DNA of 64,000 nucleotides, taken from Azonexus hydrophilus. GTDB taxonomy: Bacteria > Pseudomonadota > Gammaproteobacteria > Burkholderiales > Rhodocyclaceae. Positions 9,086-17,996 of this stretch are shown one piece after another. The position numbers and the translations under genes were made by a program. The stretch spans positions 310,001-374,000 of the forward strand of contig NZ_MTHD01000004.1 of assembly GCF_001956855.1 (NCBI RefSeq), in the 5' to 3' direction. Numbering within the stretch: position 1 is the first letter of the stretch; each line of letters begins with the position of its first letter. The notes beneath the pieces are model-generated. The model made no database searches. It was not told the DNA's origin and was given only the letters and a program-made list of their open reading frames with translations.

Positions 9086-11362
9086 TCAGCGTTCCATCGA
9101 CTCCACAACCGCCAGCGCCGTCATGTTGACCAGACGGCGCACGGTGGCCGTCGAAGTCAGCACATGCACCGGACGGGCGACGCCAAGCAGGATGGGGCCG
9201 ATGGTGACGCCTTCGCCGGCGGTCATCTTGAGCAGGTTGTAGGAGATGTTGGCGGCATCGATATTCGGCATCACCAGCAGGTTGGCTTCGCCCTTCAGCG
9301 GCGACTCCGGATTGGCTTCGCGCCGGACATCCTCGCTGAGCGCCGAATCACCGTGCATCTCGCCATCGACTTCCAGTTCGCCTGCCGACATGGCCGAAAC
9401 CAGCCCCGCTGCAACGCTCATCTTGCGTGCCGATTCTGACGAACCGGAACCGAAATTGGAATGCGACAGCAGCGCCGCCTTCGGATGGCTGCCGAAGCGC
9501 TTGACCTGCTCTGCCGCCATCAGCGTCATTTCAGCGATTTCCTCGGCCGTCGGATTCTCATTGACGTGGGTGTCGCAGATGAACAGCGAACGCCCCGGCA
9601 GCATCAGGTAATTCATCGCCGCCAGCGTATTGACGCCAGCGCGCTTGCCGATGACCTGGTTGATCACCCCGAGATGGTGGCTGTACTGACCGGACATGCC
9701 GCAGATCAGGCCATCGGCGTAACCCAGCTTGAGCAGCATGGCGGCGATCACCGTCGGCTTGCGATGCAGGGCTTCCTTGGCAATGGCCGGCGTCACGCCG
9801 CGCCGCACCATCAGTTTGTGATAGGCGGTCCAGCACTCACGATAGCGCTCGTCGGATTCCGGATTGACGATATCGAAATCGACGCCCGGCTTGATGCGCA
9901 GCTTGGCTTTTTCCAGACGATGCTCGATGACGCCAGGACGTCCGACCAGGATCGGGCGGGCAAATTTTTCCTCGATCACCACCTGGGCGGCACGCAACAC
10001 GCGTTCATCTTCGCCCTCGGCGTAGATGATGCGCTTGCCCTTGGCCTGGCGTGCTGCCTGGAAGATGGCACGCATGCCGACACCGGTGTGATAGACGAAT
10101 TCCGACAGCTTGGCGCGGTAGGCATCCCAGTCGGTGATCGGACGGGTGGCGACACCCGAGTCGATGGCGGCCTGCGCAACAGCCGGCGCGATCTTGACGA
10201 TCAGGCGCGGGTCGAACGGCTTCGGAATCAGGTATTCCGGGCCGAAGGAAAGATCGGCGCCGGGGTAGGCCATGGCCACTTCATCGGTGACTTCGGCTTC
10301 GGCCAGTTCGGCAATGGCACGCACCGAGGCCATCTTCATCTCTTCGGTGATACGCGTGGCGCCGACATCCAGGGCGCCGCGGAAGATGAAGGGGAAGCAC
10401 AGCACGTTGTTGACCTGATTCACATAGTCGGAACGGCCAGTGGCGATGATCGCGTCGGGACGGACTTCCTTGACCAGTTCCGGCATGATTTCCGGGGTCG
10501 GGTTGGCCAGCGCGAAAACCATCGGCTTGTCGGCCATGGTCTTGACCATGTCCTGCTTGACGACGCCAGCGGCGGACAGGCCAAGGAAGATGTCGGCGCC
10601 GACCAGGGCATCAGCCAGCGTCCGCTTGTCGGTCTCCTGGGCGTAACGGGCCTTGGTTTCGTCCATGCCGCCCGGGCGGCCAACGTAGATGACGCCCTTG
10701 GAGTCGCAGATGGTGATGTTCTCGCGCTTGACGCCGAGATCGCACCACAGGTTCACACAGGAAATGGCCGCGGCGCCAGCACCGGAAACGACGACCTTGA
10801 CCTCTTCGATTTTCTTGCCGACGACCTTCAGGCCGTTGAGCATGGCGGCGCCGGAAATGATCGCGGTGCCGTGCTGGTCATCGTGGAAGACCGGAATGTT
10901 CATCCGCGCCTTGAGCTTCTCTTCGATGTAGAAGCACTCCGGCGCCTTGATGTCTTCGAGGTTGATGCCGCCGAGCGTCGGCTCGAGCGCGGCGATCATG
11001 TCGATCAGCTTGTCCGGGTCGTTCTCGGCCAGTTCGATGTCGAAAACGTCGATGCCGGCGAATTTCTTGAACAGGCAACCCTTGCCTTCCATGACCGGCT
11101 TCGAGGCCAGCGGTCCGATGTTGCCAAGGCCGAGGACGGCGGTGCCGTTGGTGACGACACCAACCAGGTTGGCGCGCGAGGTGTACCAGGCGGCCGTCGC
11201 CGGATCTTCAACGATCGCGTCACAGGCGGCGGCAACACCCGGCGAGTAGGCCAGCGCCAGGTCGCGCTGATTGGTCAGTCCCTTGGTCGGGCGGACGGAA
11301 ATCTTGCCTGGCGTGGGCCAGCGGTGATATTCAAGTGCGGCTTCGCGCAAATCCTTTTCCAC
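9086..11362 (-). CDS. maeB: NADP-dependent malic enzyme with phosphotransacetylase-like C-terminal domain
   Basis: The 758-residue protein is the large MaeB form. Residues 1-420 are the malic enzyme part, with [12 protein letters not shown], a dinucleotide-binding [14 protein letters not shown] near 190 and [15 protein letters not shown] near 285. Residues 430-758 form a phosphate acetyl/butyryl transferase-like domain, usually regulatory, with [15 protein letters not shown] and [14 protein letters not shown]. It oxidatively decarboxylates malate to pyruvate, making NADPH. It stands alone on the minus strand. A plausible sigma-70 promoter precedes it, and the bidirectional terminator follows. 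Confidence 0.96.
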   Translation of the reverse strand: MEKDLREAALEYHRWPTPGKISVRPTKGLTNQRDLALAYSPGVAAACDAIVEDPATAAWYTSRANLVGVVTNGTAVLGLGNIGPLASKPVMEGKGCLFKKFAGIDVFDIELAENDPDKLIDMIAALEPTLGGINLEDIKAPECFYIEEKLKARMNIPVFHDDQHGTAIISGAAMLNGLKVVGKKIEEVKVVVSGAGAAAISCVNLWCDLGVKRENITICDSKGVIYVGRPGGMDETKARYAQETDKRTLADALVGADIFLGLSAAGVVKQDMVKTMADKPMVFALANPTPEIMPELVKEVRPDAIIATGRSDYVNQVNNVLCFPFIFRGALDVGATRITEEMKMASVRAIAELAEAEVTDEVAMAYPGADLSFGPEYLIPKPFDPRLIVKIAPAVAQAAIDSGVATRPITDWDAYRAKLSEFVYHTGVGMRAIFQAARQAKGKRIIYAEGEDERVLRAAQVVIEEKFARPILVGRPGVIEHRLEKAKLRIKPGVDFDIVNPESDERYRECWTAYHKLMVRRGVTPAIAKEALHRKPTVIAAMLLKLGYADGLICGMSGQYSHHLGVINQVIGKRAGVNTLAAMNYLMLPGRSLFICDTHVNENPTAEEIAEMTLMAAEQVKRFGSHPKAALLSHSNFGSGSSESARKMSVAAGLVSAMSAGELEVDGEMHGDSALSEDVRREANPESPLKGEANLLVMPNIDAANISYNLLKMTAGEGVTIGPILLGVARPVHVLTSTATVRRLVNMTALAVVESMER

Positions 11363-11433
11363 GGAAAAATCCTCGGCAGTCAGGTTAGGGAAAACCCTGT
11401 AGGGTACTCCAAAGATCCGGAACAGGGTGTGTA

Positions 11434-11462
11434 ATTATGAATTATGGAGTACTTGGCAGCAA
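11434..11462 (-). promoter_or_regulatory. Putative sigma-70 promoter of maeB
   Basis: Read on the minus strand, TTGCTG is followed after 17 bases by CATAAT, a good fit to -35/-10 spacing, about 70 bases ahead of the maeB start. A 7-base inverted repeat, GTACTCC at 11404-11410 and GGAGTAC at 11446-11452, brackets the -10 box and could be an operator. This is inference from pattern only. Confidence 0.45.
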
Positions 11463-11518
11463 TTTTCCACCATTCCGGGCGTTGACCGCAGCATTCCGTT
11501 CACCCGCCTTTCGGCGAC

Positions 11519-12301
11519 TCAGGACGACTCCCAATCGTGGGCATGCAGGTGTGCATGCGCCGTCCCGCCATGACGATGCCGGTGCCGATGCGCCAGACCG
11601 GCCGCCTGCAGCAGGTCGAGATCGTGCAACGCTGTTGCCAGCGGCCCGTCGTAAATCAGTTGGCCGTGTTCGTCGAGAATCAGCGCGCGCTCGCCCAGTT
11701 CGGCGGCAAGGCTCAGGTTGTGCGTGCTGATCAGCAAGGTGCGCCCGGAATCGAGCAAGGTGTCGATGAGCCAGCCGACGGTGCGCGGATCGAGCGATGC
11801 ACTCGGTTCGTCAAGCGCCAGGAACTGCGGGTCGAGCGCCAGCAGGCAGGCCAGCGCCAGCTTCTGCTTCTGCCCGCCAGACAGCGCGAACGGTGCTTCG
11901 TCGAGCAGGCCGTCGAGCTTCAACTCGCCAGCCCAACGCGCCACGCGGGCGTCGATATCGGCCAGCCCCAGTTGCTTCGGCCCGTAGGCAATTTCGTCGC
12001 GTACGCTGGCATTGAACAACATCGCTTCGGGATGCTGGAACAGCAGCACGTTAGCCTGCCGGAAAGCGCGGGAGAAATCGCGCTGGCGCAGGATTTCTGC
12101 GGTCAACGCCTGTCCCTGCCAGGAAATCGTACCGCTGGCCGGCGCCAGCAGGCCGTTGGCCAGGCGCAGCAAGGTCGATTTGCCGGCGCCGTTCGGCCCC
12201 AGCAGCACGGCTTTCTCGCCGGCTTCAATGCGGAAGTTCAGCCCGGAAAACAGCGTCTTGCCATCCGGCCAGGCATAGCCGACATCAGCAAACTCAAGCA
12301 T
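11519..12301 (-). CDS. nikO: ECF-type nickel/cobalt transporter ATPase
   Basis: The ~260-residue ATPase belongs to the CbiO/NikO/EcfA family. It has the Walker A motif LLGPNGAGKST near residue 35, the signature SGGQKQKLALACLLAL near 135 and the Walker B motif LALDEPSASLDP just after. The C-terminus is histidine-rich (HRHRHRHGGTAHAHLHAHD), a plausible metal-binding tail. I chose the ATG at 12301 (MLEFADVGYAW) because the upstream extension is nik permease sequence in another frame. It overlaps the permease gene by eight bases. Nickel rather than cobalt is inferred from NikR, the operator and the hydrogenase genes. Confidence 0.88.
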   Translation of the reverse strand: MLEFADVGYAWPDGKTLFSGLNFRIEAGEKAVLLGPNGAGKSTLLRLANGLLAPASGTISWQGQALTAEILRQRDFSRAFRQANVLLFQHPEAMLFNASVRDEIAYGPKQLGLADIDARVARWAGELKLDGLLDEAPFALSGGQKQKLALACLLALDPQFLALDEPSASLDPRTVGWLIDTLLDSGRTLLISTHNLSLAAELGERALILDEHGQLIYDGPLATALHDLDLLQAAGLAHRHRHRHGGTAHAHLHAHDWESS

Positions 12302-12848
12302 CGAACGCCCCCCGCGAACGCATCGCCTGCGCCACCTGATCGGCGCTGTGCAGCGATTTGTCGAGCAGCGCACCACCCTGGGCGCCAGCATGGCGCAGCA
12401 GATCGACCGGCGTCGGCGAAACCGGATTGCGGCTGCGGAAAGCCAGCCGGAAATCGTCGAGCAGGCGCCGGTATACCGCGACCTGTCCGATTGCCAGCGT
12501 CGCGATCATTGCCAGCAACGGCCAGCCGGCCAGCGCTTCCAGCAATTTGATGCGGTCGACCAGCCAGAAACCGAGAAAAACCAGCAGCAGCACGCGCAGG
12601 TTCATCAACAGCAGCACGTCCGCCACCGGCCGCGCCTGCCACCAGGCGACCAGCGCGTAAGCCAGGCTGACGCTGACATTGAACAGCAACAGCGCAAGCA
12701 CCGCCCGCGTCAGCAAGCGCCAGCGCGCCGGCCCGGCCGCCAGCAGCGCCAGCCCCAGACCAGCAGCCAGCCAGCCAGCCTGGTGCACGAAAGTGATGCC
12801 GACCACCGTAAGCAGGTAAAGCAGCAGCCAGGACTGTGCGCGGTTCAT
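12294..12848 (-). CDS. nikQ: ECF transporter transmembrane permease (CbiQ/NikQ family)
   Basis: The 184-residue integral membrane protein has about four hydrophobic spans, for example SWLLLYLLTVVGITFV and LLTRAVLALLLFNVSVSLAY. It ends with a cytoplasmic helical region containing an Ala-Met-Arg-Ser-Arg-Gly coupling motif (AQAMRSRGAFDA), which in this family docks on the ATPase. At 184 residues it is shorter than typical CbiQ (about 220-250). It is translationally linked to nikM upstream (4-base overlap) and nikO downstream. Confidence 0.82.
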   Translation of the reverse strand: MNRAQSWLLLYLLTVVGITFVHQAGWLAAGLGLALLAAGPARWRLLTRAVLALLLFNVSVSLAYALVAWWQARPVADVLLLMNLRVLLLVFLGFWLVDRIKLLEALAGWPLLAMIATLAIGQVAVYRRLLDDFRLAFRSRNPVSPTPVDLLRHAGAQGGALLDKSLHSADQVAQAMRSRGAFDA

Positions 12849-13489
12849 GCGCTGACCCAGCCTTTTCGCCGGGCATGGCGCCAGACGAAGACCGTCAGTG
12901 CCGCCTCGCCGATGCCGATCAGCAGATGCGGCAAAAGCACGGCCGGCACGGTGATCTCCGGCCCGAGCGGGAAAAACAACGGCGTCCCGTCTTCACGCCG
13001 GGCGATCGTCGGCTGGATGCCGAGCAGCAGCGCAACCAGCAGCGCCGACACCTGCAGCGAGATGAAGGCAGCCAGCGCGACGGCGACAGTGTCGCCGGCG
13101 ACCGCGAACAACCGGCGCACGGCCACGGCGACCAACGCCCCGACCAGCCCGAGCGCCAGCGCGTTGACGCCCAGCGCGGTGATGCCGCCGGCGCCGAACA
13201 GCAGCGCCTGCAACAGCAGCACCCCGCTGTAGGCAAGAAAAGCCAGGCGCACGCCGAAGATCAGCGCCAGCACCGCTACCCCCAGCGCATGGCCGGATGT
13301 CCCGCCGGGCAGCGGCAGCATGACCAGCCCCAGGGCGTAGGCCAGCGCCGTCAGCATCGCCAGCCGCGGCACCAGCGTTTCATCGAGGCGCCGGGCCAGT
13401 CCCCGCCCGGCCCAGGCCCAGGCGACACCGGCCAGCCCCCAGGCCGGCAGGTAGGTTTGCGGAGACAGGAAGCCGTCGGGGATATGCAT
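12845..13489 (-). CDS. nikM: ECF transporter substrate-binding membrane protein (CbiM/NikM family)
   Basis: The 214-residue protein begins with MHIPDGFLSP, the invariant N-terminus of CbiM/NikM in which the free amino group, His2 and other His residues bind Ni(II) or Co(II). Several hydrophobic spans follow, including LPLPGGTSGHALGVAVLALI with the conserved Gly-Thr-Ser-Gly-His. It is the S component of the transporter. The gene order with the NikK/NikL-like proteins supports nickel as substrate. Confidence 0.9.
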   Translation of the reverse strand: MHIPDGFLSPQTYLPAWGLAGVAWAWAGRGLARRLDETLVPRLAMLTALAYALGLVMLPLPGGTSGHALGVAVLALIFGVRLAFLAYSGVLLLQALLFGAGGITALGVNALALGLVGALVAVAVRRLFAVAGDTVAVALAAFISLQVSALLVALLLGIQPTIARREDGTPLFFPLGPEITVPAVLLPHLLIGIGEAALTVFVWRHARRKGWVSA

Positions 13490-13498
13490 CGCTGTCGA

Positions 13499-14485
13499 TT
13501 AGAACATCAGCGAAGCGGAGAAGACCAGGCGATATTTTTCTTTGCCCTCGGCGCCTTGCTGGGTGCTCGATTCATTGAGATCGGTCCACACCGGTTTCTT
13601 CACCCCCAGCGCGAAACTGGCGTTATGCCAGTAGGCGCGCACGCCGGGCATGACGTAGAGCATGCGCCCACCGGTGCCGCGCTCGCCGACGCCTTCGACG
13701 CGGTCACGGCCAAGCGTCAGATATTGCAGTTCGAGCACCGGATCGAGACGGAATCGCTGCTCCGGCAGCGTCAGCGCCCGCCAGGCCAGGGCGCCGTTGA
13801 GCCGGTTCTCGGCACCGAACTGCACGCGCTCGCCGTTATCGTAGGTATAGGGCTGGAAGCGGAAAGTGGATGCCTCCAGACTCAGCGTCAGCGTCTCGCT
13901 GAGCATCTTGCTCGCGGTGATTCCCAGCGACCACGCCGGCTTGCCGAAACCCAGCGATTTGCCGGCATCGATCGAGCCGTCGGCCAGACGATGGTTGGCG
14001 CTGCCGGTCGGCACGGTGGCGCCGGCAAAGACGCTGAAATGCCAGTCCTCGAGATCGTCCAGGCTTTCATTGGCCGGGGTCAGCCGCCAGCCATCCTGGT
14101 CGTAACGAAAACCAACCTGGCCCATCAGCGACATGTCGGCCCAGCCACGCGAATCGAGACCGCCGGATTCCTCGACCTTGGTGTTGTGCGGCACGAAAAC
14201 ATAGGCCGAGAACCACGGCGTCACGCCGTAACCCAGGCCAAGCATGGTGAAACGGGCGTAATCGGCGTTCGGCGCCGCCCAGTCGTATTTCCTGAAGCGC
14301 GCTTCATCGACCTTCAGGTAAGCGAGCACGCCACCTTCCGGCAATACCGACGATGCCGCCGATTCGATCGGCGCCCCCGGCCCCTGCAAGGCGGCCACGC
14401 CGACGCCGGCCACACCGTGATGGGCCAGCGCCGCTTGCGCCAGACCTAGAACCAATCCCGCCCCCAGCAAGATGCGCTTGTTCAT
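13499..14485 (-). CDS. Probable outer-membrane beta-barrel protein in the nickel cluster
   Basis: The ~328-residue protein has a clear Sec signal peptide (MNKRILLGAGLVLGLAQAALA) followed by HHG. The body has alternating aromatic and polar strands, such as LGYGVTPWFSAYVFVPHNT and YRLVFSASLMF, and ends in an aromatic residue as outer-membrane barrels do. The ATG at 14485 is preceded by GAGG and overlaps nikL by four bases. The longer upstream reading is the opposite-phase nikL sequence. Its position inside a nickel uptake operon suggests it lets nickel through the outer membrane; that role is inference. Confidence 0.75.
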   Translation of the reverse strand: MNKRILLGAGLVLGLAQAALAHHGVAGVGVAALQGPGAPIESAASSVLPEGGVLAYLKVDEARFRKYDWAAPNADYARFTMLGLGYGVTPWFSAYVFVPHNTKVEESGGLDSRGWADMSLMGQVGFRYDQDGWRLTPANESLDDLEDWHFSVFAGATVPTGSANHRLADGSIDAGKSLGFGKPAWSLGITASKMLSETLTLSLEASTFRFQPYTYDNGERVQFGAENRLNGALAWRALTLPEQRFRLDPVLELQYLTLGRDRVEGVGERGTGGRMLYVMPGVRAYWHNASFALGVKKPVWTDLNESSTQQGAEGKEKYRLVFSASLMF

Positions 14486-14904
14486 GCTTTCTTCTTCCTC
14501 AGGAAAAGCTGCCACACCCCGAACAGTCCGAAAATCCCGCCCAGTCCCGCCAGCCACAGACTGGAACGCGCCGGCGTAGCCGCGACCTCTACCGCCGTCC
14601 CGCCCACTGCCTGGACAACGATCTCCCGCTCGACACCATGGCCATCGGCCGACCAGGCTTTCAGCCGCCATTGCGGCTGATCGTCGGCGATGAAGACGAC
14701 GCGACCACGGGCGTCGGTCCGTCCGACCTGTCCCGGAACCTCGCTGCCTGCCGGGTAAAGCTCGTAGGCCTCGAACGCAAAGGGCTGGCCGTCGGCGTAA
14801 TGCAGGCGAACGACATTCGCCGGGCCGCTCAGCGTCTCGACAACGATTTCATGGGCCGCCGCCGGCAAAGCCAGCAGCCAGCCGGAAAGAAGCAGCGCCC
14901 TCAT
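14482..14904 (-). CDS. nikL: NikL-like periplasmic/membrane component of nickel ECF transporter
   Basis: This 140-residue protein has an N-terminal signal segment (MRALLLSGWLLALPAAAHE), so the mature protein would begin at a His-Glu. A small beta-sandwich domain follows, with ARGRVVFIADDQPQWRLKAW. A C-terminal membrane helix (SLWLAGLGGIFGLFGVWQLFL) precedes KKK. That topology matches the NikL accessory subunit of NikKLMQO transporters. The start overlaps the nikK stop (ATGA). A much longer in-frame ATG upstream lies wholly inside nikK and is rejected. Confidence 0.72.
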   Translation of the reverse strand: MRALLLSGWLLALPAAAHEIVVETLSGPANVVRLHYADGQPFAFEAYELYPAGSEVPGQVGRTDARGRVVFIADDQPQWRLKAWSADGHGVEREIVVQAVGGTAVEVAATPARSSLWLAGLGGIFGLFGVWQLFLRKKKA

Positions 14905-15596
14905 CGCGAAATCTCGAATTGCAGGCTGGTCGAGCGCAGCGAAACATCCGCCTTGCCGTCGTTCAGCGGCGTTTCCCGGCTGGCCGTAAGCAGTTGCAGC
15001 CCGCCGTGACGCAGGCGAATGGCGATCTGCCCGTCGGCGCCGCTGACCCCACGTGTATCGTCGCCGTAGGCCACCGGCACGCCGGCCAGCGGCTGGCCGT
15101 CGTCGGTGACCAGCAAGTTCAGCTTGTCGCCGATTTTCACGGTGAAAGGATCGCGCAGCGGCGTGATTTCCAGCCCGACCCCGAGTGGTTTGGCCGATGC
15201 TGGCGACCACTGGCCGATGCGTTTCACCGCTTCCTGCGAATGCCAACTGCGCAGCACGCCGGTGAGGCCGGTCTTCGGCTGGTTCTTCGTTTCCCAGGCG
15301 GTCTTGGTCCAGTAGCCGGAAACATAACTGACCTGCAGTACCGCGCACGGCCCGGCCAGGCGGACCGGGGACTGCGCCGGCACCGTCAGCTCACGCCTGC
15401 GACCATCGGCGTCGACACACAACGCACCGGCGACCCTGGCCGCATCGTAAGCCACCGTTTCGGCGCCGGCGTGTCCGGAATGCCGGTGCCCCTGCAGCAA
15501 CAGGTAGTCGCTGCCGGCGGCTTCGAGCCACAGGTCATGCGCCAGCAGCGGGCTGGCAAACAGCAGGGCGAGGAGAGGAATCAGGACTTGGCGCAT
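14901..15596 (-). CDS. nikK: NikK-like DUF4198 periplasmic protein
   Basis: The 231-residue protein has a signal peptide (MRQVLIPLLALLFASPLLA) and a mature start HDLWLEA typical of DUF4198 proteins, where the exposed N-terminal His can bind metal. The rest is a beta-rich extracytoplasmic domain including the PLRDPFTVKIGDKLNLLV stretch near residue 150. DUF4198 proteins named NikK belong to the NikKLMQO nickel transporters. It is the first gene of the transporter operon and has a NikR-type operator just upstream of its ATG. Confidence 0.78.
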   Translation of the reverse strand: MRQVLIPLLALLFASPLLAHDLWLEAAGSDYLLLQGHRHSGHAGAETVAYDAARVAGALCVDADGRRRELTVPAQSPVRLAGPCAVLQVSYVSGYWTKTAWETKNQPKTGLTGVLRSWHSQEAVKRIGQWSPASAKPLGVGLEITPLRDPFTVKIGDKLNLLVTDDGQPLAGVPVAYGDDTRGVSGADGQIAIRLRHGGLQLLTASRETPLNDGKADVSLRSTSLQFEISR

Positions 15597-15611
15597 GCAG
15601 GGAAATCCGGC

Positions 15612-15638
15612 GTATGAAACTATTTTCTATTTTCATAC
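15612..15638. promoter_or_regulatory. NikR operator upstream of nikK
   Basis: A palindrome made of GTATGA (15612-15617) and TCATAC (15633-15638) lies 16 bases upstream of the nikK ATG. The half-sites are identical to the E. coli NikR half-sites. The spacer here is 15 bases rather than the 16 known for E. coli. The inner bases extend the symmetry to GTATGAAA and TTTCATAC. nikR itself is 1.4 kb away, so nickel-dependent repression of the transporter is the likely role. Confidence 0.85.
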
Positions 15639-15707
15639 AAATTCCATGCCCGAACCATAAGTCATTGTGCGTACTGGTTTTGCGGGTTGCTGCCAAGGCT
15701 GAAGTGG

Positions 15708-17045
15708 TTACTTCCCTTCCACTGGCAGTGTCAGGATGAATTCCGCTCCGCCGTCAGGCAGGTTCGCGGCAATCAGCCTGCCGCCGTGGCGCTCGACGAT
15801 GCCGTAGCTGATCGACAAGCCGAGCCCGGTACCCTGGCCGACCGGCTTGGTCGTGAAAAACGGTTCGAACAGGTGCGCCAGATTGGCTTCGGGAATTCCC
15901 GGGCCATTGTCGGCAAAGCGCAGCACGATCTCGCCGCCCTGCTGGCGCCCGGTTATCGACAGGCGCGCATCGCGGCGACCGGCGGTCGCGTCGCAGGCGT
16001 TCTGCACCAGGTTCATGACCACCTGCTGCAGTTGCCCGGACGAACCGCGACAGTGCAATTTGTCGGGCAAATCACAGTCGACCGCAAACTTGTCGCTGCT
16101 GCTCTGGGTAACCCAGCGCACCGAGCGCTCGACCACTTCGTTGAGGTCGACTTCTTCCGGTTGCGCCTTGTCGACCGCGGAAAATCGTTTCAACGCGTCG
16201 ACGATGTCGCGGGTCCGCTCGGCCCCTTCGATCATGCCGTCGATCAGGTGCGGCATGTCGGCCAGGATGCGGTCGATGCGCAACTCCTCGCGCAATGCCG
16301 GCAATTTTTCGCCGTTGCCGGCATGCACCGTATCCAGGTAAGTGCCGAGGCGGCTGGCGTAGCGCTGCAGCGACAGCACATTGCCGAGCACGAAGCTGAT
16401 CGGGTTGTTCAGTTCATGCGCCACGCCGGCAACCAGACGACCGAGCGAAACCATTTTCTCGGCGTGCAGCAACTGGCTCTGCGTCCGCTTCAAATCATCG
16501 TGAGCCTGGCGCAGCGCCTGGTAGGCACGACGCAGTTCGCCGACCGGCCGACCGGTGACGACGACGCCCATCAGCTTGCCGGTCTGCGACACGCGCGGCG
16601 TGCAGTTCATCGACACCGGTACGGTCGACCCGTCGCCGGCGCGCAGGAAGAACTCGCAGTCGTGCACGCCGTCACGGGCATGGCGGGCAAAGACCTCGCG
16701 CGCCTTGCTGCGCTCCACATCGTCGGCAAATAGGTCGAAGATCGGCGTATGCGCCAGTTCTTCGGCCGACTTGCCGGCAAAATGGCAGAGCGAGGGATTG
16801 ACCTCCTCGATGCCGCCATTGCGGTCGCAGACGATCAGGATGTCCGACATGGATGCCAGCACGCTCTCGATGAACTGGTGCGACTCTTCAAGCGCGGCGT
16901 TCTTTTCTTCCAGCGCCACTTCGTACTGGAGGAGGTCGTTGTAGACCTCGTCCATCTTCTGGATGACCTCGATCCAGGCCTGCTCCCCGCTGCCGGAGAG
17001 CAAGGATTCAGCGGGCGGGACGGTAGTGGACATGGTCGCTGCCAT
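15708..17045 (-). CDS. hoxJ: HoxJ/HupT-type soluble PAS-histidine kinase (H2 signal transduction)
   Basis: The ~445-residue kinase has no membrane span. The N-terminal coiled region ([20 protein letters not shown]) and the PAS domain beginning [20 protein letters not shown] near residue 75 resemble HoxJ/HupT. The transmitter has the H-box [14 protein letters not shown], with the phosphorylated His near residue 225. ATP-binding boxes [18 protein letters not shown] and [18 protein letters not shown] are present. In the HoxJ model it senses H2 through HoxBC and acts on HoxA. ATGs at 17045 and 17033 are both possible starts and both overlap the nikR end. The kinase class is certain; the hydrogenase role is inferred from resemblance and the nearby hoxABC. 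Confidence 0.8.
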   Translation of the reverse strand: MAATMSTTVPPAESLLSGSGEQAWIEVIQKMDEVYNDLLQYEVALEEKNAALEESHQFIESVLASMSDILIVCDRNGGIEEVNPSLCHFAGKSAEELAHTPIFDLFADDVERSKAREVFARHARDGVHDCEFFLRAGDGSTVPVSMNCTPRVSQTGKLMGVVVTGRPVGELRRAYQALRQAHDDLKRTQSQLLHAEKMVSLGRLVAGVAHELNNPISFVLGNVLSLQRYASRLGTYLDTVHAGNGEKLPALREELRIDRILADMPHLIDGMIEGAERTRDIVDALKRFSAVDKAQPEEVDLNEVVERSVRWVTQSSSDKFAVDCDLPDKLHCRGSSGQLQQVVMNLVQNACDATAGRRDARLSITGRQQGGEIVLRFADNGPGIPEANLAHLFEPFFTTKPVGQGTGLGLSISYGIVERHGGRLIAANLPDGGAEFILTLPVEGK

Positions 17046-17472
17046 GCGCGTCGTGCGCGTGGTGGAATTCCGTTTCCAGGGCGATCAGATTGAGCTTGCC
17101 GTGACGGACGCCACGTTCGGCGATCAGTGCGTCGGCAAATTGCCGCACATCTGCGGTCAACCCCTTCAAAACGACATTTTCCAGGCAATTGTCGTGATCC
17201 AGATGCGTGTGCATGGCCGCCACCGTCAGATCATGGTGATCGTGCTGCAGCCCGGTCAGGCGCTCGGACAGCTCGCGTTCGTGGTGGTTGTACACGTAGG
17301 ACAGGCTGGCCACGCACTGACCGCTCGGCTCGCCGCGCTGGCGATCGCTTTCAATGGCGCCGCGGATCAGGTCGCGCACCGCCTCCGAGCGATTGACATA
17401 GCCACGGGCCGCAATCAGTTCATCGAACTGGCGGGCCAGCGAATCATCCAGCGAAATGGTGAAGCGTTCCAT
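17008..17472 (-). CDS. nikR: Nickel-responsive transcriptional regulator NikR
   Basis: The 154-residue protein has the NikR layout. An N-terminal ribbon-helix-helix (MERFTISLDDSLARQFDELI) precedes an ACT-like metal domain. The four high-affinity nickel ligands are present as His77, His88, His90 and Cys96, one position offset from E. coli His76, His87, His89 and Cys95. It is longer than E. coli NikR (133) because of a C-terminal tail rich in histidine ([16 protein letters not shown]). It overlaps the start of the HoxJ-like kinase gene, so nickel and H2 sensing share a transcript. The operator in front of nikK is its likely target. Confidence 0.95.
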   Translation of the reverse strand: MERFTISLDDSLARQFDELIAARGYVNRSEAVRDLIRGAIESDRQRGEPSGQCVASLSYVYNHHERELSERLTGLQHDHHDLTVAAMHTHLDHDNCLENVVLKGLTADVRQFADALIAERGVRHGKLNLIALETEFHHAHDAHGSDHVHYRPAR

Positions 17473-17522
17473 CGATCAGGCTCCTGGCGAAAACGCCTGC
17501 AACAATGCCGCCATTCGTCGCG

Positions 17523-17978
17523 TCATGCAACCGGCCTGAGCCCTGCCTCACGCAATGGGATCATCCGGCCAAGCTCGGCCGGATGGTGCAGCAGGTCGTC
17601 CAGGGTGTAACGGTCCAGGACCGCGAACATCGCCGCCAGCGCTTCATCGAGGATGGCCGGCAGGCGACAGACCGGCAGTATCCGGCAGTTGCCGCCTGTA
17701 ACAAAACACTCGACCAGCGCCCAGTCGTTCTCCGTCTGCCGGATCAACTCGCCCAGATGAATTTCGCCGGCCGGCCGCGCCAGACGGATACCGCCACCCT
17801 TGCCGCGCACCGTCTCGACATAGCTCAGCCGCCCCAGATGATTCACCACCTTGGTCAGATGATTGGCGGAAATATCGTAGGCCTCGGCAATTTCGCCTAT
17901 CGTCGCCAGCCGGTCGGCATGCACGCCCAGGTACATCAGCACGCGCAGGCTGTAGTCGGAGAAACTGCTCAGTCGCAC
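17523..17978 (-). CDS. nsrR: Rrf2-family repressor, NsrR-like (nitric-oxide sensing)
   Basis: The ~151-residue protein is an Rrf2 winged-helix regulator. It begins with RLSSFSDYSLRVLMYLG and has the recognition region SANHLTKVVNHLGRLSYVETVRGKGGG in two adjacent blocks near residues 40-65. Three cysteines in the order C-x6-C-x5-C (ECFVTGGNCRILPVC) would hold a [2Fe-2S] or [4Fe-4S] cluster, as in NsrR. I chose the GTG at 17978 because AGGAGG lies six bases ahead of it; a TTG at 18005 gives a longer form. A matching palindrome lies in the gap to ccoG. IscR is an alternative, but the operator fits NsrR. Confidence 0.85.
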   Translation of the reverse strand: MRLSSFSDYSLRVLMYLGVHADRLATIGEIAEAYDISANHLTKVVNHLGRLSYVETVRGKGGGIRLARPAGEIHLGELIRQTENDWALVECFVTGGNCRILPVCRLPAILDEALAAMFAVLDRYTLDDLLHHPAELGRMIPLREAGLRPVA

Positions 17979-17996
17979 CGGCACCCTCCTGATGAT

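Noticed and set aside
9461-11434. 657-residue open frame antisense to maeB
   Set aside because: It mirrors a strongly conserved gene and results from GC-rich codon structure.
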